DNA from: Planoprotostelium fungivorum | Lineage: Eukaryota; Evosea; Variosea; Cavosteliida; Cavosteliaceae | Assembly: GCA_003024175.1 (NCBI GenBank) | Contig: MDYQ01000234.1 | Location: 1 to 41,638 of the forward strand | Direction: 5' to 3' | DNA: 41,638 nucleotides | Shown here: positions 14,879 through 31,925 of the stretch, in pieces | How the letters are laid out: each line of letters starts with the position of its first letter | How positions within the stretch are numbered: the first letter of the stretch is position 1 | Program-made: the position numbers and the translations under genes | The notes under the pieces: model-generated | What the model saw: the letters and a program-made list of their open reading frames with translations, nothing else | What the model was told of the DNA's origin: nothing | Databases searched by the model: none

Positions 14879-16395
14879 TTACAAGGATAGCTGTCGTACG
14901 TTTACATGGTATGACAGTGCCGCTCTCACTGATAGATGGCTCCGCAAGTCGTACACCTTCGCATACTGTGCCTCTCTGTAAAGGCATTCATCCACGATAG
15001 ATCCCCTCTCTCTGCATCTAATTTGATTTTTTGGATTCTGTGATATTTCAGTTACGACCGGAGGATCGTTCCACCTCTTCATTCTCTTCTTATCTCCTGG
15101 TGTGATGTTACCTAATCTCATTCAGACATCATTCTCTTCAATGAGGAACGCACCTGACTGTACAGAGGAAATGTCCTGGAATTGACTCTTATATACAGAT
15201 CTCCACACGTATTGATTGTCGTAAATGAATTCTCTCACATATCTACACACCAATTGTAGTCGACACAGATCGGCACCTCGTAAGAAGGAGCACACCTGCT
15301 TTTCATCACCATGACCATCGTTGACATCTTGGTGTAGATAAGATTGCACACCATCTCTAAAATCTCTGGGGGCAGAGGCAGAGTATTATCAGTATCCGTC
15401 TTCTCTGGCTTCGACTTTGGAAGAGACACACACTCCACAGTGGTGATTCCATTTGGTTTGATCTGCCAGGCTGTAGCTTGTACTGGCTTCGGTTGTGTCT
15501 TCTCTTCGCTCTGTGGATTCTGCACCAAGTCAAATGGATGTTGGAGATGAAATAATAGTGATGCTGCCTGCCGATGATCTTTTCGCCCACCAATAGATTA
15601 GAAGTGGTTGGTGTCGAATTTTTGAGAGATAGCATGACCATTCCTGGTTTAGTCTTCATCGCGCTCAACACAGTTACCGTCTTCTCTTTCGGAACGCCTT
15701 CCTGACCACATCATGAAAGGAAAATGTCTCTATCTTCACCTTCTTTTCTTCTTGAATGGTTTGATTCTTATTCAACTGTTTCAAACCACAATAACATTTG
15801 ATTTTCTTCTTCATTGGCTCTTTCTTTGTCTGCGATCTTCAGAGGTGATGGGAGGAGGTATTCGAACCTTATGGCCTTTGTGACATATAGAACTGCAAGT
15901 GATGCAGATATCTTTCCAATTGCAGGTCAGACATTCGAATGCATCCTGATCAATCACATCTGTCGTCGTATTACGATTTTTGTGAGTTGATTGTAAACGT
16001 CTTCCCACCATATCTTCCAACGTTGATGGTGCAGTGTTTTTGTCGCACGCTTTCGTTCAGGCGCTCTGTTGCGATTTGCACTTCAGTGACTTTTCTTGTG
16101 TTCCAGAATTGGATGGTCGCCTATCTAATTCATCACAATTCAACAGATCACCTCACCTGATCGGCTCGTTGCTTCATGCGGTGATTACAAGCTTTGTGTG
16201 ACAAAATGGGTCGTGGTGCGTTGTAATGCGATAAAGGAAATTGCTTGGGTACACCAGATTTCTTTTGGGGTAATCGACGTCAGAGAACCTCTCATCGTTG
16301 AGATCATATCTCATCCTGCAGACGTGAATAGCTACGTTTACCACCTGTGAAGGCATTGAAAGGTTTGACGACGCCCTCTTGCGTATTATCTGCAC
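14879..16395 (-). CDS. UBR-box and F-box protein, probable ubiquitin ligase adaptor
   Basis: The N-terminal half contains a UBR-type zinc finger: FECLTCNWKDICITCSSICHKGHKVR (split here as FECLTCNWKD and CHKGHKVR), followed after an intron by KKIKCYCGLK, giving the Cys/His ligands of that family. After further short introns comes an F-box, LPLPPEILEM joined to VCSFLRGADLCRLQLVCRYV and VWRSVYKSQF. A GTGCGT...TTAG intron near 15120-15165 then leads to ITPGDKKRMKRWND and a stop at 14879. F-box proteins dock substrates to SCF (SKP1-cullin) ligases, and UBR boxes recognise N-terminal degrons in known members, so a substrate-recruiting role is likely. FBXO11 relatives also combine F-box and UBR box, but with UBR at the C-terminus; here the order is reversed and the beta-helix is absent. 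The N-terminus upstream of about 16020 is uncertain. Confidence 0.62.
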
Positions 16396-16430
16396 ATCCT
16401 ATTCCCTGATTCTTTCATTCTCTCGCATGT

Positions 16431-16839
16431 CGTGAGATGGGACTGGTCTCAATTGAAGACCCGATTTGAGATGAAATTGATGTTGGGAAAGATCTTGGCG
16501 TTTGTCCGCCTGTGATAGTAAACTTGTCTCTCGCAGAAAATGATGGCGTATGTGGGCTATACCCTTGTTTTGTTGCTAACTCTACACTGTACCATGAGAG
16601 TCATTCACATGCTTCTCCACACAGACAAACTGATAGTGGTGAGTGATCATGGCCCCGAAATTTCGGCAGAGTTTGACATAAATGCCTTTTGGATGATGCG
16701 TAATTTGTCTTTTCGGAAACCTTTATCGCCGAACCCGCCCCCATTTTCAAAACCCGCATGAGTCTGTGTGGGCGATATTCTTTCGTGAGTCTCTCCATTT
16801 CTGCTCGAGTTGATCGATCCATTTAGGGTTTCCTTCACG
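16431..16839. other. Divergent intergenic region between F-box and ABCC genes
   Basis: Shared upstream region of two divergent genes. A short + frame at 16541 (MMAYVGYTLVLLLTLHC) looks hydrophobic and ends at a GTGAGT donor, so it may be an extra first exon of the transporter, but the join is not needed to start the protein at 16840. Confidence 0.35.
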
Positions 16840-22523
<5,684 letters not shown>

Positions 22524-22717
22524 TTCAATCAATGAGTCGATAAACATTGGAGATGTCTCACGTAAGAGTCTGATAAAATAGGAAGAGTCTGATATCAAGT
22601 GCAAGGACAGCTGATAATAGCACTGCCCACCTCTTGAGGGAACAGCTCCCCTCTCATCAAACAGGATCACAATGTTTACACCGTATGATAGATATCACTC
22701 AATCAGTTGTTTCATTG

Positions 22718-23475
22718 TCAAGAAGTTTCTACCCTCTGTGATGCCATCCTCAGATCAACTATGGGAAGGAGATCTCTCCTGTATGATTTGAAATGCTTTA
22801 TAGCCTCTGCCATCTTGCAATGGAGGATTCCATAGCTGGATAAGGGTATCGGCTCTTTCCCCCGCGATACATCGAAGTAAACCACTTCCATCATCTCATC
22901 ATTAGAGGTCAGCTCCTGTTAAGAGTCAGAGGGACTGAGTAGATGAGCGCACCTCGGGTGATGGAAGAGGAAAGGGATAGTCTAATATCTTTGCCAGCTC
23001 CTCCTCGGTTCGCATGACTTCTACAGGTGTGACTTCAACTGCATCGAGGCATAGAATTCTGTGCACTTGATCGGTTCAGTCGGAAATATAGAGAACGATG
23101 TGTACCCTCGGAAGATAGATGGTGACGATTGTTGACGACGACTAAGCTGTCTTTCAATGAAAAGTTGGGTGTGAGAATGTTCGATGCAATTTCGTGCACA
23201 GTGAGAGAGACGTGGGGTGTCTGTAGATGGAATGCTTTTGTCCGTTGTATGACGTCACGACGATAGCTGTTCTCTAATGGTCGTACCTCCGTCATCAATA
23301 CACAGGGCTTCAAACCGCTTAACATAAACAAGACTTCGCCTTCACAACGTAAGATGGATGTGATGATGTTGACATCATACACACCCCAGTATTGGACGGT
23401 TTCTATTTCTTCTCTCGACAACTGCTCAATCCATTGTTTCTCGACTGTGATGTAATCCTCGATGATCTCTTCCAT
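22718..23475 (-). CDS. Unrecognised conserved-looking protein
   Basis: I do not recognise the family. The likely start is MEEIIEDYITVEKQWIEQL at 23475; an in-frame ATG at 23562 (MFSLCVLTW) is possible but overlaps the start codon of the divergent gene. The main exon runs through ITSILRCEGEVLFMLSGLKP, then two short introns (near 23060-23105 and 22910-22952) join VHRILCLDAVEVTPVEVM and ELTSNDEMMEVVYFDV, ending IVDLRMASQRVETS with TGA at 22718. About 220-235 residues, mixed charge, no membrane helix, no signal peptide. It converges with the ABCC gene (195 bases between stops) and diverges from the Lys/Glu-rich gene. The clean splicing and open frame argue for a real gene. Confidence 0.55.
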
Positions 23476-23560
23476 CTCGGAAACCGCTCGGAAAGAGCCA
23501 AAGAATTTCACAGAATCTTCGGTCCTGTAGTTCTGCCAGGTCAGAACACAAAGAGAAAAC

Positions 23561-26500
23561 ATGCCAAAGAGGAAGAAGGAAGAGTCCGAGCCCGAATCGT
23601 CTGACATGGAGGTCGAGACCACCACCAGAAAGACAAGGTAGGACAGAATGCGATGACAAGTAAGAGGTAACTTATGTCGTCCGTAGGAGCTCTACTAAGA
23701 AGAAAACGCCACCTAAGAAGGTACTCAGGATGAGATTTCAATTCCTAACTGTTACATCAGAAGGTGATCAGAAGACCTGTCCAGAAGAAGGTCACTAAGA
23801 AGAAGGCCTCCAAATCATCTTCGGAGGAGGATAGCGCTGATGATTACGATGAGAAGCCACAGCGCAAGGCTACCAAGCCTACTAGGGTGTCTCCAAGGGT
23901 GACTAATCATTCTCAATCTGCTGATACTCGACTGAGACAAGTTAGGGTCAATCCAATGAGACAGAAGAACAACAAAAGAGTCGTTGGAGTGCTCAAGGCA
24001 AGAAAGTGGCCAACGCTCAGAACAAACATGAGAAGGATCAATACTACTATGAGACATACTCCTCTGAGGAAGAGGAAGAAGAGGAACCACCTGCAAAGAA
24101 GGCAAAGAAGTCCGAGGAGCCAGAAAAGTCCAAGGAAGAGAAGAAGAAGATCAGAGACGAGCAGAAGCAGAAGAGGCTGAAGGCCCTGCAGAAGCAACTC
24201 AGAGTTCTCGTGAGTTGCATCTTCTCATGTCTTTCACACTCATGCTTTTTAGGACTGGAAGGCCTTGTCATTCATAGGTAGACTATCTCAACCTGCGTCT
24301 TCTCATCTTCTACCATCTTTCATCATCCACATCTATCTCTCATCTGATGTCCATCTTCTTCCCCCTACCCTCTGTCTCACCTTCTCTCCAGGTTGTGAGA
24401 TCGCCTCCATTGATGACGTGAAGAACAGTAAGTTCAGCTTCGAGGAGTTACACAGGTCCCTCATGGTCGGCGAGCTCTCTGACGTCAGCCCCGACAAACC
24501 CCTCTACGTCTGGGCCTCCACTCAGCCAGTTCAACTGGACCCTGCCGTCAACCACGTCATGAACATTCCCGTTATCTTCGTGCGTGTCTGCACCCAGCCT
24601 CCCCCTGACCTCGTGAGTTCATCTACAACGCGAGGTAAAGCTGATCGAGCGACCAGATTGCTATGGCTTCCGTGCAGATGGGATCGACGGTGAGAGATGA
24701 GAGCGAAGGAGAATTGATGGAAACAGGAGTTATACGATCTGAAAAAACACGAGCAGCCACTGTCGTGGGTGCCTCACGTGCCAAAGGATTTCCTCGGTGA
24801 AGTTCCATCCAAAATTCCGATCTACAAGTTGGAGTGGGAGGGAAGAGCGGAAAAGATCGAGAAGATGTCGGAAGAGAACAGACACCACATCTCCCTCTTG
24901 ATGCCATGTGAGATAGAACACTGTACAAGTGAAACTCAAGAGAGCAGGGGAGGCGAACTTGAAGGAACACGACAAGTACAATCTGGAGAACATCGATCAA
25001 CAGATCAAAGAGTTTGTCAAGGATGCACAGTATTCATTCACAGTCAAGGAATCCGATATGAACCCACCCAAGGAGGAGAAGAAGGAGGAGAAGAAGGAGG
25101 AGAAGAAGGAAGAAGAGGAGGAGAGCAAGGGAAAGAAGAGTGGAAAGGGTAAGAAGGCATCGAAGAAGGAAGAGGAAGAAGAAGAAGAGGAAGAGAAGGA
25201 AGACAAGAAGGGCAAGGCGAAGAAGACACTGAAGAAGGAAAAGAAAGAGGAGAAGAGTTCCAAGGGCAAGAAGGCAGCAAAGGAAGAAGAGGAGGAGGAA
25301 GAAGAAGAGGAGGAGGAAGAAGAGGAAGAGAAGGAAGAGAAGAGCACCAAGGGCAAGAAGTCCTCCAAGAAGGAAGAAGAGGAAGAAGAAGAAGAGGAAG
25401 AGAAGAAGGAAGAGAAGAAGACAAACAAGAAGGGAAAGAAGACATCGAAGGAAGAAGAGAAGAAAGAAGAGAAGAAGGGAAAGAAGACATCGAAGGAAGA
25501 AGAGAAGAAAGAAGAGGAGAAAGAAGAGAAGAAGGGAAAGAAGACATCAAAGGAAGAGAAGGAAGAGAAGCCAAAGAGAGTGAAGAAGGAGAAGGAGAAG
25601 ATTGTAACTGGATCGTACGAGAAGGGAATGATGGACCTCAACGTAGAGATCGAGGCTGTCATTGAAGAAGAGAACTTGATTGACACCCCAGAGATGAGAG
25701 CCAGAGTCAAGGAAGAGTTCAGAAAGGGTTTCGAAAGCAAGAGACAAGCAGTGAGACATCTACACCATCCACTCTTCATCCACTCTTCCACTTACCATCC
25801 CTCTGATATGATCCACTCATCTACTACTTACCATCCCTCCGATATGATCCACTCACCATCTACAGCTCAAGAACGAATGGCTGAGAACCAACGAATACTT
25901 GTCCAAGCCAGGGAAGAGGGAGGCCCTGCAGAACATGAAGATCTACAAGTTCTACCCCACCCTCGAGGGTTCGGACATTGCCAAGATGGAGGTGAATCAT
26001 TGTCTTCCTTCCTCAATGACACAAGACAGACCGATGACGTCAACCGTTACTATGGAAAGGCACACGTGGTCATCCCCAAGCCCACCGGTGCACCCCCCGA
26101 AGACGCACTGAAGCAGATGATGAAGAACATGAAGCCCGCCGAGCCTCAGCCCACCGGCTTCAACTTACCCCCCGCCTCCGCTGGATCCGCTCCCACTGGA
26201 ACCGGATTCTCCGTGCCCGCCGGTGGCTTCTCCGCTCCGTCGAGCAGTGGATTTACTGCTCCATCGACCGGTGGATTCACAGCCCCATCAGCCGGTGGCT
26301 TCTCCTTTGGTACCAGCACCGCCTCGACCACTACCTCGGGTGAGCTTCGTTGCAGATGAAGGAAGATGACGTTGAACAGGTTTCACCGTGCCAGTGTTCA
26401 ACACGGAGAGCAGCAGCAATGGAGGAGGTTTCAACTTCGCCGCTGCAGATCCCAACAACAATGCCTTCACCAAGAAGAAGGGTCCTGCTGCCGATGAGTG

Positions 26501-26573
26501 GATGTGCATCTGTGAGCAGATCAACAAGAACACGGAGAACACCTGCTCTCTTTGCATGATGTCTAAGCAATAA
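23561..26573 (+). CDS. Lys/Glu-rich nuclear-type protein with GF repeats and RanBP2-like zinc finger
   Basis: Starts MPKRKKEESEPESSD, a basic nuclear-localisation-like end, followed by KKTPPKKK and acidic/basic patches. A folded-looking middle (about 24400-24900: CEIASIDDVKNSKFSFEELH, HVPKDFLGEVPSKIPIYKLE) is not a family I recognise. Then about 180 residues of alternating KKE and EEEE runs (about 25060-25590), a helical part (TPEMRARVKEEFRKGF), VNRYYGKAHVVIPKP, and a C-terminal array of GGFSAPS/GGFTAPS repeats ending GGFSFG. The last exon carries EWMCICEQINKNTENTCSLC, close to the RanBP2-type zinc finger W-C-C-N-C-C pattern but with one residue, not two, between the first cysteines. The GF repeats and finger suggest a nucleoporin-like or chromatin role, which is inference. 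Introns include one with internal tandem repeats (25751-25865). Stop TAA 26571-26573. Confidence 0.72.
25751..25865 (+). repeat. Intron made of tandem ~36-base repeats
   Basis: The intron GTGAG...CTACAG holds two near-identical units beginning CTTACCATCCCTC (25791 and 25827; differing at about one base plus a small end change) and shorter related pieces such as CCATCCACTCTTC before them. The repeat grew inside the intron; because the intron contains no stop in one frame it could be mistaken for coding sequence. Confidence 0.7.
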
Positions 26574-26584
26574 GGACTTCCTCG

Positions 26585-26590
26585 AATAAA
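26585..26590 (+). terminator. Poly(A) signal AATAAA of the Lys/Glu-rich gene
   Basis: AATAAA 12 bases after the TAA stop and about 120 bases before the next start codon, fitting a compact genome. Confidence 0.5.
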
Positions 26591-26706
26591 TGATTCATCA
26601 TGGTCGTTGCTCACATCCGGCGGAATGAAGGGATTACCCCGCGGTCGCAAAGTTTCGGGTCGGCCATTATTTCCTCGGGGCTGTTCTTTCGAACACGAGA
26701 GCTCAA

Positions 26707-29700
26707 ATGAAGGCTCTCGATCAGTTGAGGAAGAAGGCACAGATACAAGAGTCTCTGGGCAAGTTCGCCAGCTCTTTTGAAGATCTGAGGAATCGTTTAT
26801 CGTCGAGTGATTTGAATAATGCCAGCCAAGCGAGTCTCCCTTTCAATCCAGCTCTCGAACACCCAGCGACTGAGGTGAGACGTTGTGTAGTTCCACCTTT
26901 GACATATGCAACAGTCCTTCGAAGTGGCATTTCAGGACGCCACATTCATCCAACAGATTGTTCAATACCATGGCCGCGTCAGAGGAAACATAGAAGATGC
27001 GAATGGCTACACTCTGATTCAGGTAATCATCGACAGAGCGACATTGTCACTGACATTATATCTCAGGCAACTGCAGCGTATAACAGAGAGGATATTCTTC
27101 AGTACGTATTATTTTCGTGGTGATGCACTGATAATCATCAAGAGCCATCAAAGCCAGTTGTTCCGCGGATCAATTTGATGTCGATCATCCAGATAAGAAC
27201 GGTTGGACAGGTATTCATTCATTCACATCCCTCTCTCATAATCGCAGCTCTCCACATCGCTTGTTACATGAATCACCTGCTCGTGGCTGGCACTTTAATC
27301 GGCTTCGGTGCAGACCCACAGAAGAAGAATGTAGACGGAAGTACACCACTACATTACCTCGTCAGACAGCCCGGTGAGACTGCCGGTAAAGGAGAATTCG
27401 GAGACTGATGGGCCTCTGTCAGGCTTAGACGTTTTGTACATATTGAAGATGATGAAAGACAAAAATGTCGATTGGAACGTCACCGTGAGTTTGCCTTCCA
27501 TCTTCTGTCCTTCTCACATCTTCCAGAACGACAGACAAGAGACGCCGCTTCATTCAGGTGATGGTAGTGGATGACATCGAGTCAGTTGACGGTCAGCAGC
27601 ATGTCTTGGAGGCTCTTCTTTGGATGTCATCTCTTTTCTCATCAGACAAGGAGCAGACGCTGAAGCTGAGAACAGGTGATTCTTGAGATCAACTTTTACT
27701 GAAACGTGTGTAGGAACGGAGATAAACCGATGATCTTTGCTTCCAGACGAGATGCAGAATGGGCGCAAGGAGTGCTCCAGACCATCACAGAGCAGAGAGA
27801 GTGGCTGAAGCACAACACCTTCTCTGGGACCACCGAGGCACCTCCCCCATCCGGTATGTCGTGGAGAATCGGCTCGTTGTAGAGGATGACATGTGACAGC
27901 CGTATTTCCACCGATACAGAATGAATCCATGATGGGAGGATCGGACCATGATGATGACTCTGACCCTGCAGAGCCTTCCACTGTGAGTGTCATCATGATG
28001 AAGCTTCATCGAATCACAGAATGATGATCGATCAGGTGACATCACCGGTGATGGACAGGGAGAGTTCAGAGGGGAGCACGCGTCAGGTACATTTCACTTG
28101 AATCTCGATCTGAACATTACAGCCATCGTTGGCACCGGTCATACTTGTTCCTGGACTATGTTCGTCTGCTCTGGAAGTGTGGGAATCACCATGGAATAAG
28201 AAGGGTGACATGTCGTGGCATCGCTCCAGATTGTGGATCAGCGTGGGAAAGCTGGGAAAGCAGAGGGTGAGTCCACCTCATCCCCTCATGTGACTCTGTA
28301 CAGAAGAGATGGTTGAAGCATTACATGCTCGAAGACGGATGGAGAGATCCTCCCAGTGAGTGATGAACCATCGAAGGAGAATTGACGGAAGTAGACATCA
28401 AAGTGAGGCCGGTGGAAGGTCTCCACGGGATCGACTTCCTGTCTCAAGACATGTTGGTGAAAGATGCCACCGTAGTCTTTTCTTCTCTCATCAGTCACCT
28501 CTCTACCATCGGTTACGACAGTCGTTCCTTGTATGCGGCAACGGTGTGACACACGCGACGTCTCAGGTCAATGACGCGAGACAGTACGATTGGAGGATAC
28601 CCCCCAGTAAATTAGAGGAGAGAGACGGATTCTTCACCAAGATGATGGGAATGATCGAGATCGCCATCAAGATCAATGGGGGCAGGAAGGCTCTCATCAT
28701 CGCTCATTCGATGGGTCAGTTCTTTATCTCTCTTTTGATGGAGAGAAGGGGATAACCGTGTGTAGGTAATCGACTGACACACTATTTCTTCAATTGGGTG
28801 GAGAAGAATTATGGGAAAGAGTGGATCGATCGTAACATCGAAACGTACTTTGCTGTGGGTGCACCCTGGTTGGGTTCTCCCAAGACAGTCCGCGGAACGG
28901 TGATTCGATTTTCACACACCCAAATGAACGTTGACAGGTTGTGGGAGAGAAATTTGGATTGGATCTGTTTCTCAATGATGAGGAAGGCTCCATGATCTGC
29001 AGGAATACGGGATCCAGTGAGTACATCCAACTACAACGAGGTAATTGACGCCTTGTAGTGCCTTGGTTGTTCCCTCTTCGAACAGATTTATTGAAGTATG
29101 GAGAGATCGCTCACATGAGAAGAAAACAGAACACACCGGACCCCGCACAGACCACGTAAGACAGAACCTCATCGAAACATTGACCCAGGCAGTATTCGTA
29201 CGGAACTGGAGATGTACCAGCACTATGAACCCATTCCTCTGATGGTGTGTGACAGATGAACGACACCCGATGATGTTGTGACAGGTGGCCTGTAAGTTGT
29301 CTGGGGCCTCTAACACTTGGACCAATTTCGAGAAACATTATAAGACGGACGATTTATTCTGGGGACCAAACGCAACGAATCCACAGGCAGAATCAAAGGT
29401 GTAATTCTTTGCTCTCATTCAACGATGATGGACGAATCACGTCACGAGATTGATGGATGTGAACAGGAAGGAGACGAGAGGGCCACTGGAATGAAAGTGC
29501 TGGAGATGCCATCTGTCAAACATATCGTCTGTATTCACGGTAAACTCTTCCTTCCTCTCTCATCTGACAATGACAGGAATCAACCTGAAGACAGAAGTGA
29601 CGTACTTCTTCAAGAGAGACAAGAAGGGGGTCTTCCAATTAGACTCTGAAGTGAACATGGAATTGGATGGTCTGACGGTCAAAGGAGGAATCGGCTACGA

Positions 29701-30053
29701 GACATCCAGCACCACACAGAGTATGAGTCGATTTGGCGGAAAGGCCAGGTGAGCTGTGCAATGCAGAGTTTTTGCTGAATCACTCAGTGGCGATGGTACA
29801 GTGCCGTATATATCCCTCAATTATCCTCAGGTGAACATTGATGATCGTGATGTGACGCTGACGAATGTAGTTTTGGATGGAATCGAATAAGAACAAGGAT
29901 GTTTCAATCGAGATGCACGAGATCCAAGGGGCGGAGCACAGGAATATACTACAGAACAAGGAGTTTTTTGCAATACTGGACAGATACCTTCTAAGAGAAA
30001 GACAGACAGAAGGAGCTTTCAGCTGTTTTCCCAGTATCATTACCAAGGATTGA
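26707..30053 (+). CDS. Ankyrin-repeat / LCAT-PDAT-type acyltransferase fusion
   Basis: N-terminus MKALDQLRKKAQIQESLGKF, then ankyrin repeats (ALHIACYMNHLLVAGTLIGF, GADPQKKNVDGSTPLHYLV, ETPLHSACLGGSSLDVISFL, RQGADAEAENRNGDKP; about 26900-27760), a low-complexity linker (about 27790-28110), and an LCAT-like alpha/beta-hydrolase (about 28120-30053). The catalytic parts are present: PVILVPGLCSSALEVWES (oxyanion strand), nucleophile IIAHSMG (about 28700), GAPWLGSPKTV, Asp in SGDGTVPYISLNYP, and His in GAEHRNIL. Known relatives move acyl chains from phospholipid to sterol or diacylglycerol, or act as phospholipase A. No signal peptide is seen, so a cytosolic or membrane-surface site is more likely than secretion. 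All joins keep frame, including the linker exon between ankyrins and lipase, supporting one gene rather than two. Stop TGA 30051-30053, 157 bases before the chitinase. Confidence 0.82.
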
Positions 30054-30210
30054 GTTCATAGTATTCAAAGAGAAGATAAAGTACAGGAGAAGAGGAACCT
30101 GTGTCAACTGAACGAGCTCGTGACACGCTTCAACTTGTCCTGTCATCGGACAGACACTCTGGTGGCATCCAATTTGGATGTTGAGAGTTGGTCATTCTCA
30201 AGGCCACACA

Positions 30211-31809
30211 ATGAAAACGCCACTTCTTTTTCTATTGTTTTCTCTTGGAGCCCTCTTGGGATCAGCTGATATCACCTGTGGCGATGGCGCCTGCACACCC
30301 GCTACTGGAGTCTGCTGCTCTCAATATGGATAGTGAGCAACCGTCATAGGAACTGTCCATCGAGCATCAAGACTAATTTTCCATCAGCTGTGGCAACACC
30401 ACCGATTATTGTGGAGATGGCTGTGTTGCTGGACAGTGTCTGAAGACATCAACTTCTGCCACGTCCTCCTCCGCATCGACATCTTCCTCGTCCACAACGG
30501 GAACTCTGACTGGGTGCCAGATCTCTGGCTGTCCGAACTCTGGAGAATGCTGTAGTATCTACGGATAGTGAGGAGTTGAACATTAATATCGTGTCTCACA
30601 TCCACAGTTGCGGATCTACTGCGGATTATTGCGGTCAAGCCAACTGTTATTCGAACTGTGGGCAGTCCACCACTAACGGACCTACTTCCACTCTCACCGG
30701 TTGTCAATTGAATGGTTGCGACGGATCGTCTGGCTCGTGCTGCTCTCAGTATGGATAGTGAGTCTCCTTCTGAAGTCTTCCTTCTCAACTTCCTGCAGCT
30801 GCGGAGACACTGCCGACCACTGTGACAAGAGCAAGGTGAGAGATGATCAAATCAAAATCGTGCTGGTGCTGACTCAATCAGGGCTGTTTCTCTGGCTGCT
30901 GGGGTACGACCACAACTAGCTCCACAGTGAACACCACTTCTTCACCCCAGCCCACAAGTGAGTGGTACCGCCTATCTCATTCATACTGATCCAGTTTCAG
31001 CGAGACCACAGCCCACACCGAAGAGCAAAGGATATCTTGTGGGCTATTATGCTGATTGGACGGTCAACAACAATTGTCCCATAACCCCCGAGAAGGTGAG
31101 CCACACTCGGTGACCATCCATCATAAGACGTTTAGATACCCGCCGACCGTTACACTCACATCAACTTTGCCTTTGGATCATTCGATCCCACTTCGGGACA
31201 ATTGAAAGATTTGGATGCGAAATTAATCGACAGAGTCGTCGCTATGAAGAGAAGAGACCCCAAGATTAAGATCCTGGTGTCCCTGGGTAATGGTGGTTTT
31301 GGTACGAAGTTGTTCCATAGTGAGCAAACCCATATACCAGCTTATTGACGGGGACTCCTAATCATCGTCAACCAATATCTCATCCAATGATTTACCTCTC
31401 TTGACGTATGTGTCCATGGTGGTTTCGATGCTACCCGGACCGCTTAGGGCCACTGGAAAATGTGCGTATGTATATTTATCTCGTTTTATTCATCGCTCGC
31501 AGGCGCTGCCTCACCCGGTACTCTGTCCGCCTCTGATGTCGACAGCTTGAAGAAAAATCCCCCTGCTGGCTACAAACAATTCTGGGATGACAAAGCCAAG
31601 GTGACTAAGACGAATAAAAAAGAAGCTGACAGATGCAGATGCCATACGCTACTTGGGGAAAGAACTTTGCAACATTTGAAAACACCACTTCGATCAAGTA
31701 CAAGACTGATTTCTTGAAGAAGAAGGGTTACTTGGGAGGAATGCTCTGGTTGATCGAACCCAGCACCACCATCTCGGACTTCATCTGGAAAGAGTTGAAG
31801 AACTGTTGA
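30211..31809 (+). CDS. Chitin-binding GH18 chitinase-like gene lacking the catalytic core
   Basis: Starts with a signal peptide (MKTPLLFLLFSLGALLGS), so the product should be secreted. Then come repeated hevein-type chitin-binding modules (CCSQYGY-CGNTTDYC, CCSIYGY-CGSTADYC, CCSQYGY-CGDTADHC) separated by Ser/Thr linkers (about 30270-30990). The GH18 barrel begins normally: YLVGYYADWTVNNNCPITPE, YTHINFAFGSFDP, IKILVSLGNGGF (about 31030-31305). From about 31315 to 31500 the reading is broken by stops in every frame, and it resumes near the barrel end with ATFENTTSIKYKT and GYLGGMLWLIEPS, stop TGA at 31807-31809. The DGxDxDWE catalytic strand and neighbouring strands are absent, so it cannot be an active GH18 enzyme as it stands. 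Either an internal deletion (pseudogene or chitin-binding lectin) or an assembly deletion explains this. Confidence 0.78.
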
Positions 31810-31925
31810 AACAATAGACATCACTCATCATTGATTTATTCAAACATCATCTATGAGCCTGCACATTGGCAGATTATAATGGTTTAATGTGAAATACTTC
31901 CTCGCTACTCCATCCCACGCCTTGA

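Noticed and set aside
16541-16640. Hydrophobic short frame before the ABCC start
   Set aside because: May be an extra exon but the transporter starts well at 16840 without it, and no clear acceptor joins them in frame.
24997-25791. 264-residue open frame on the - strand, Ser/Phe-rich
   Set aside because: It is the mirror of the purine tract that encodes the Lys/Glu region on the + strand; low complexity and no splice logic.
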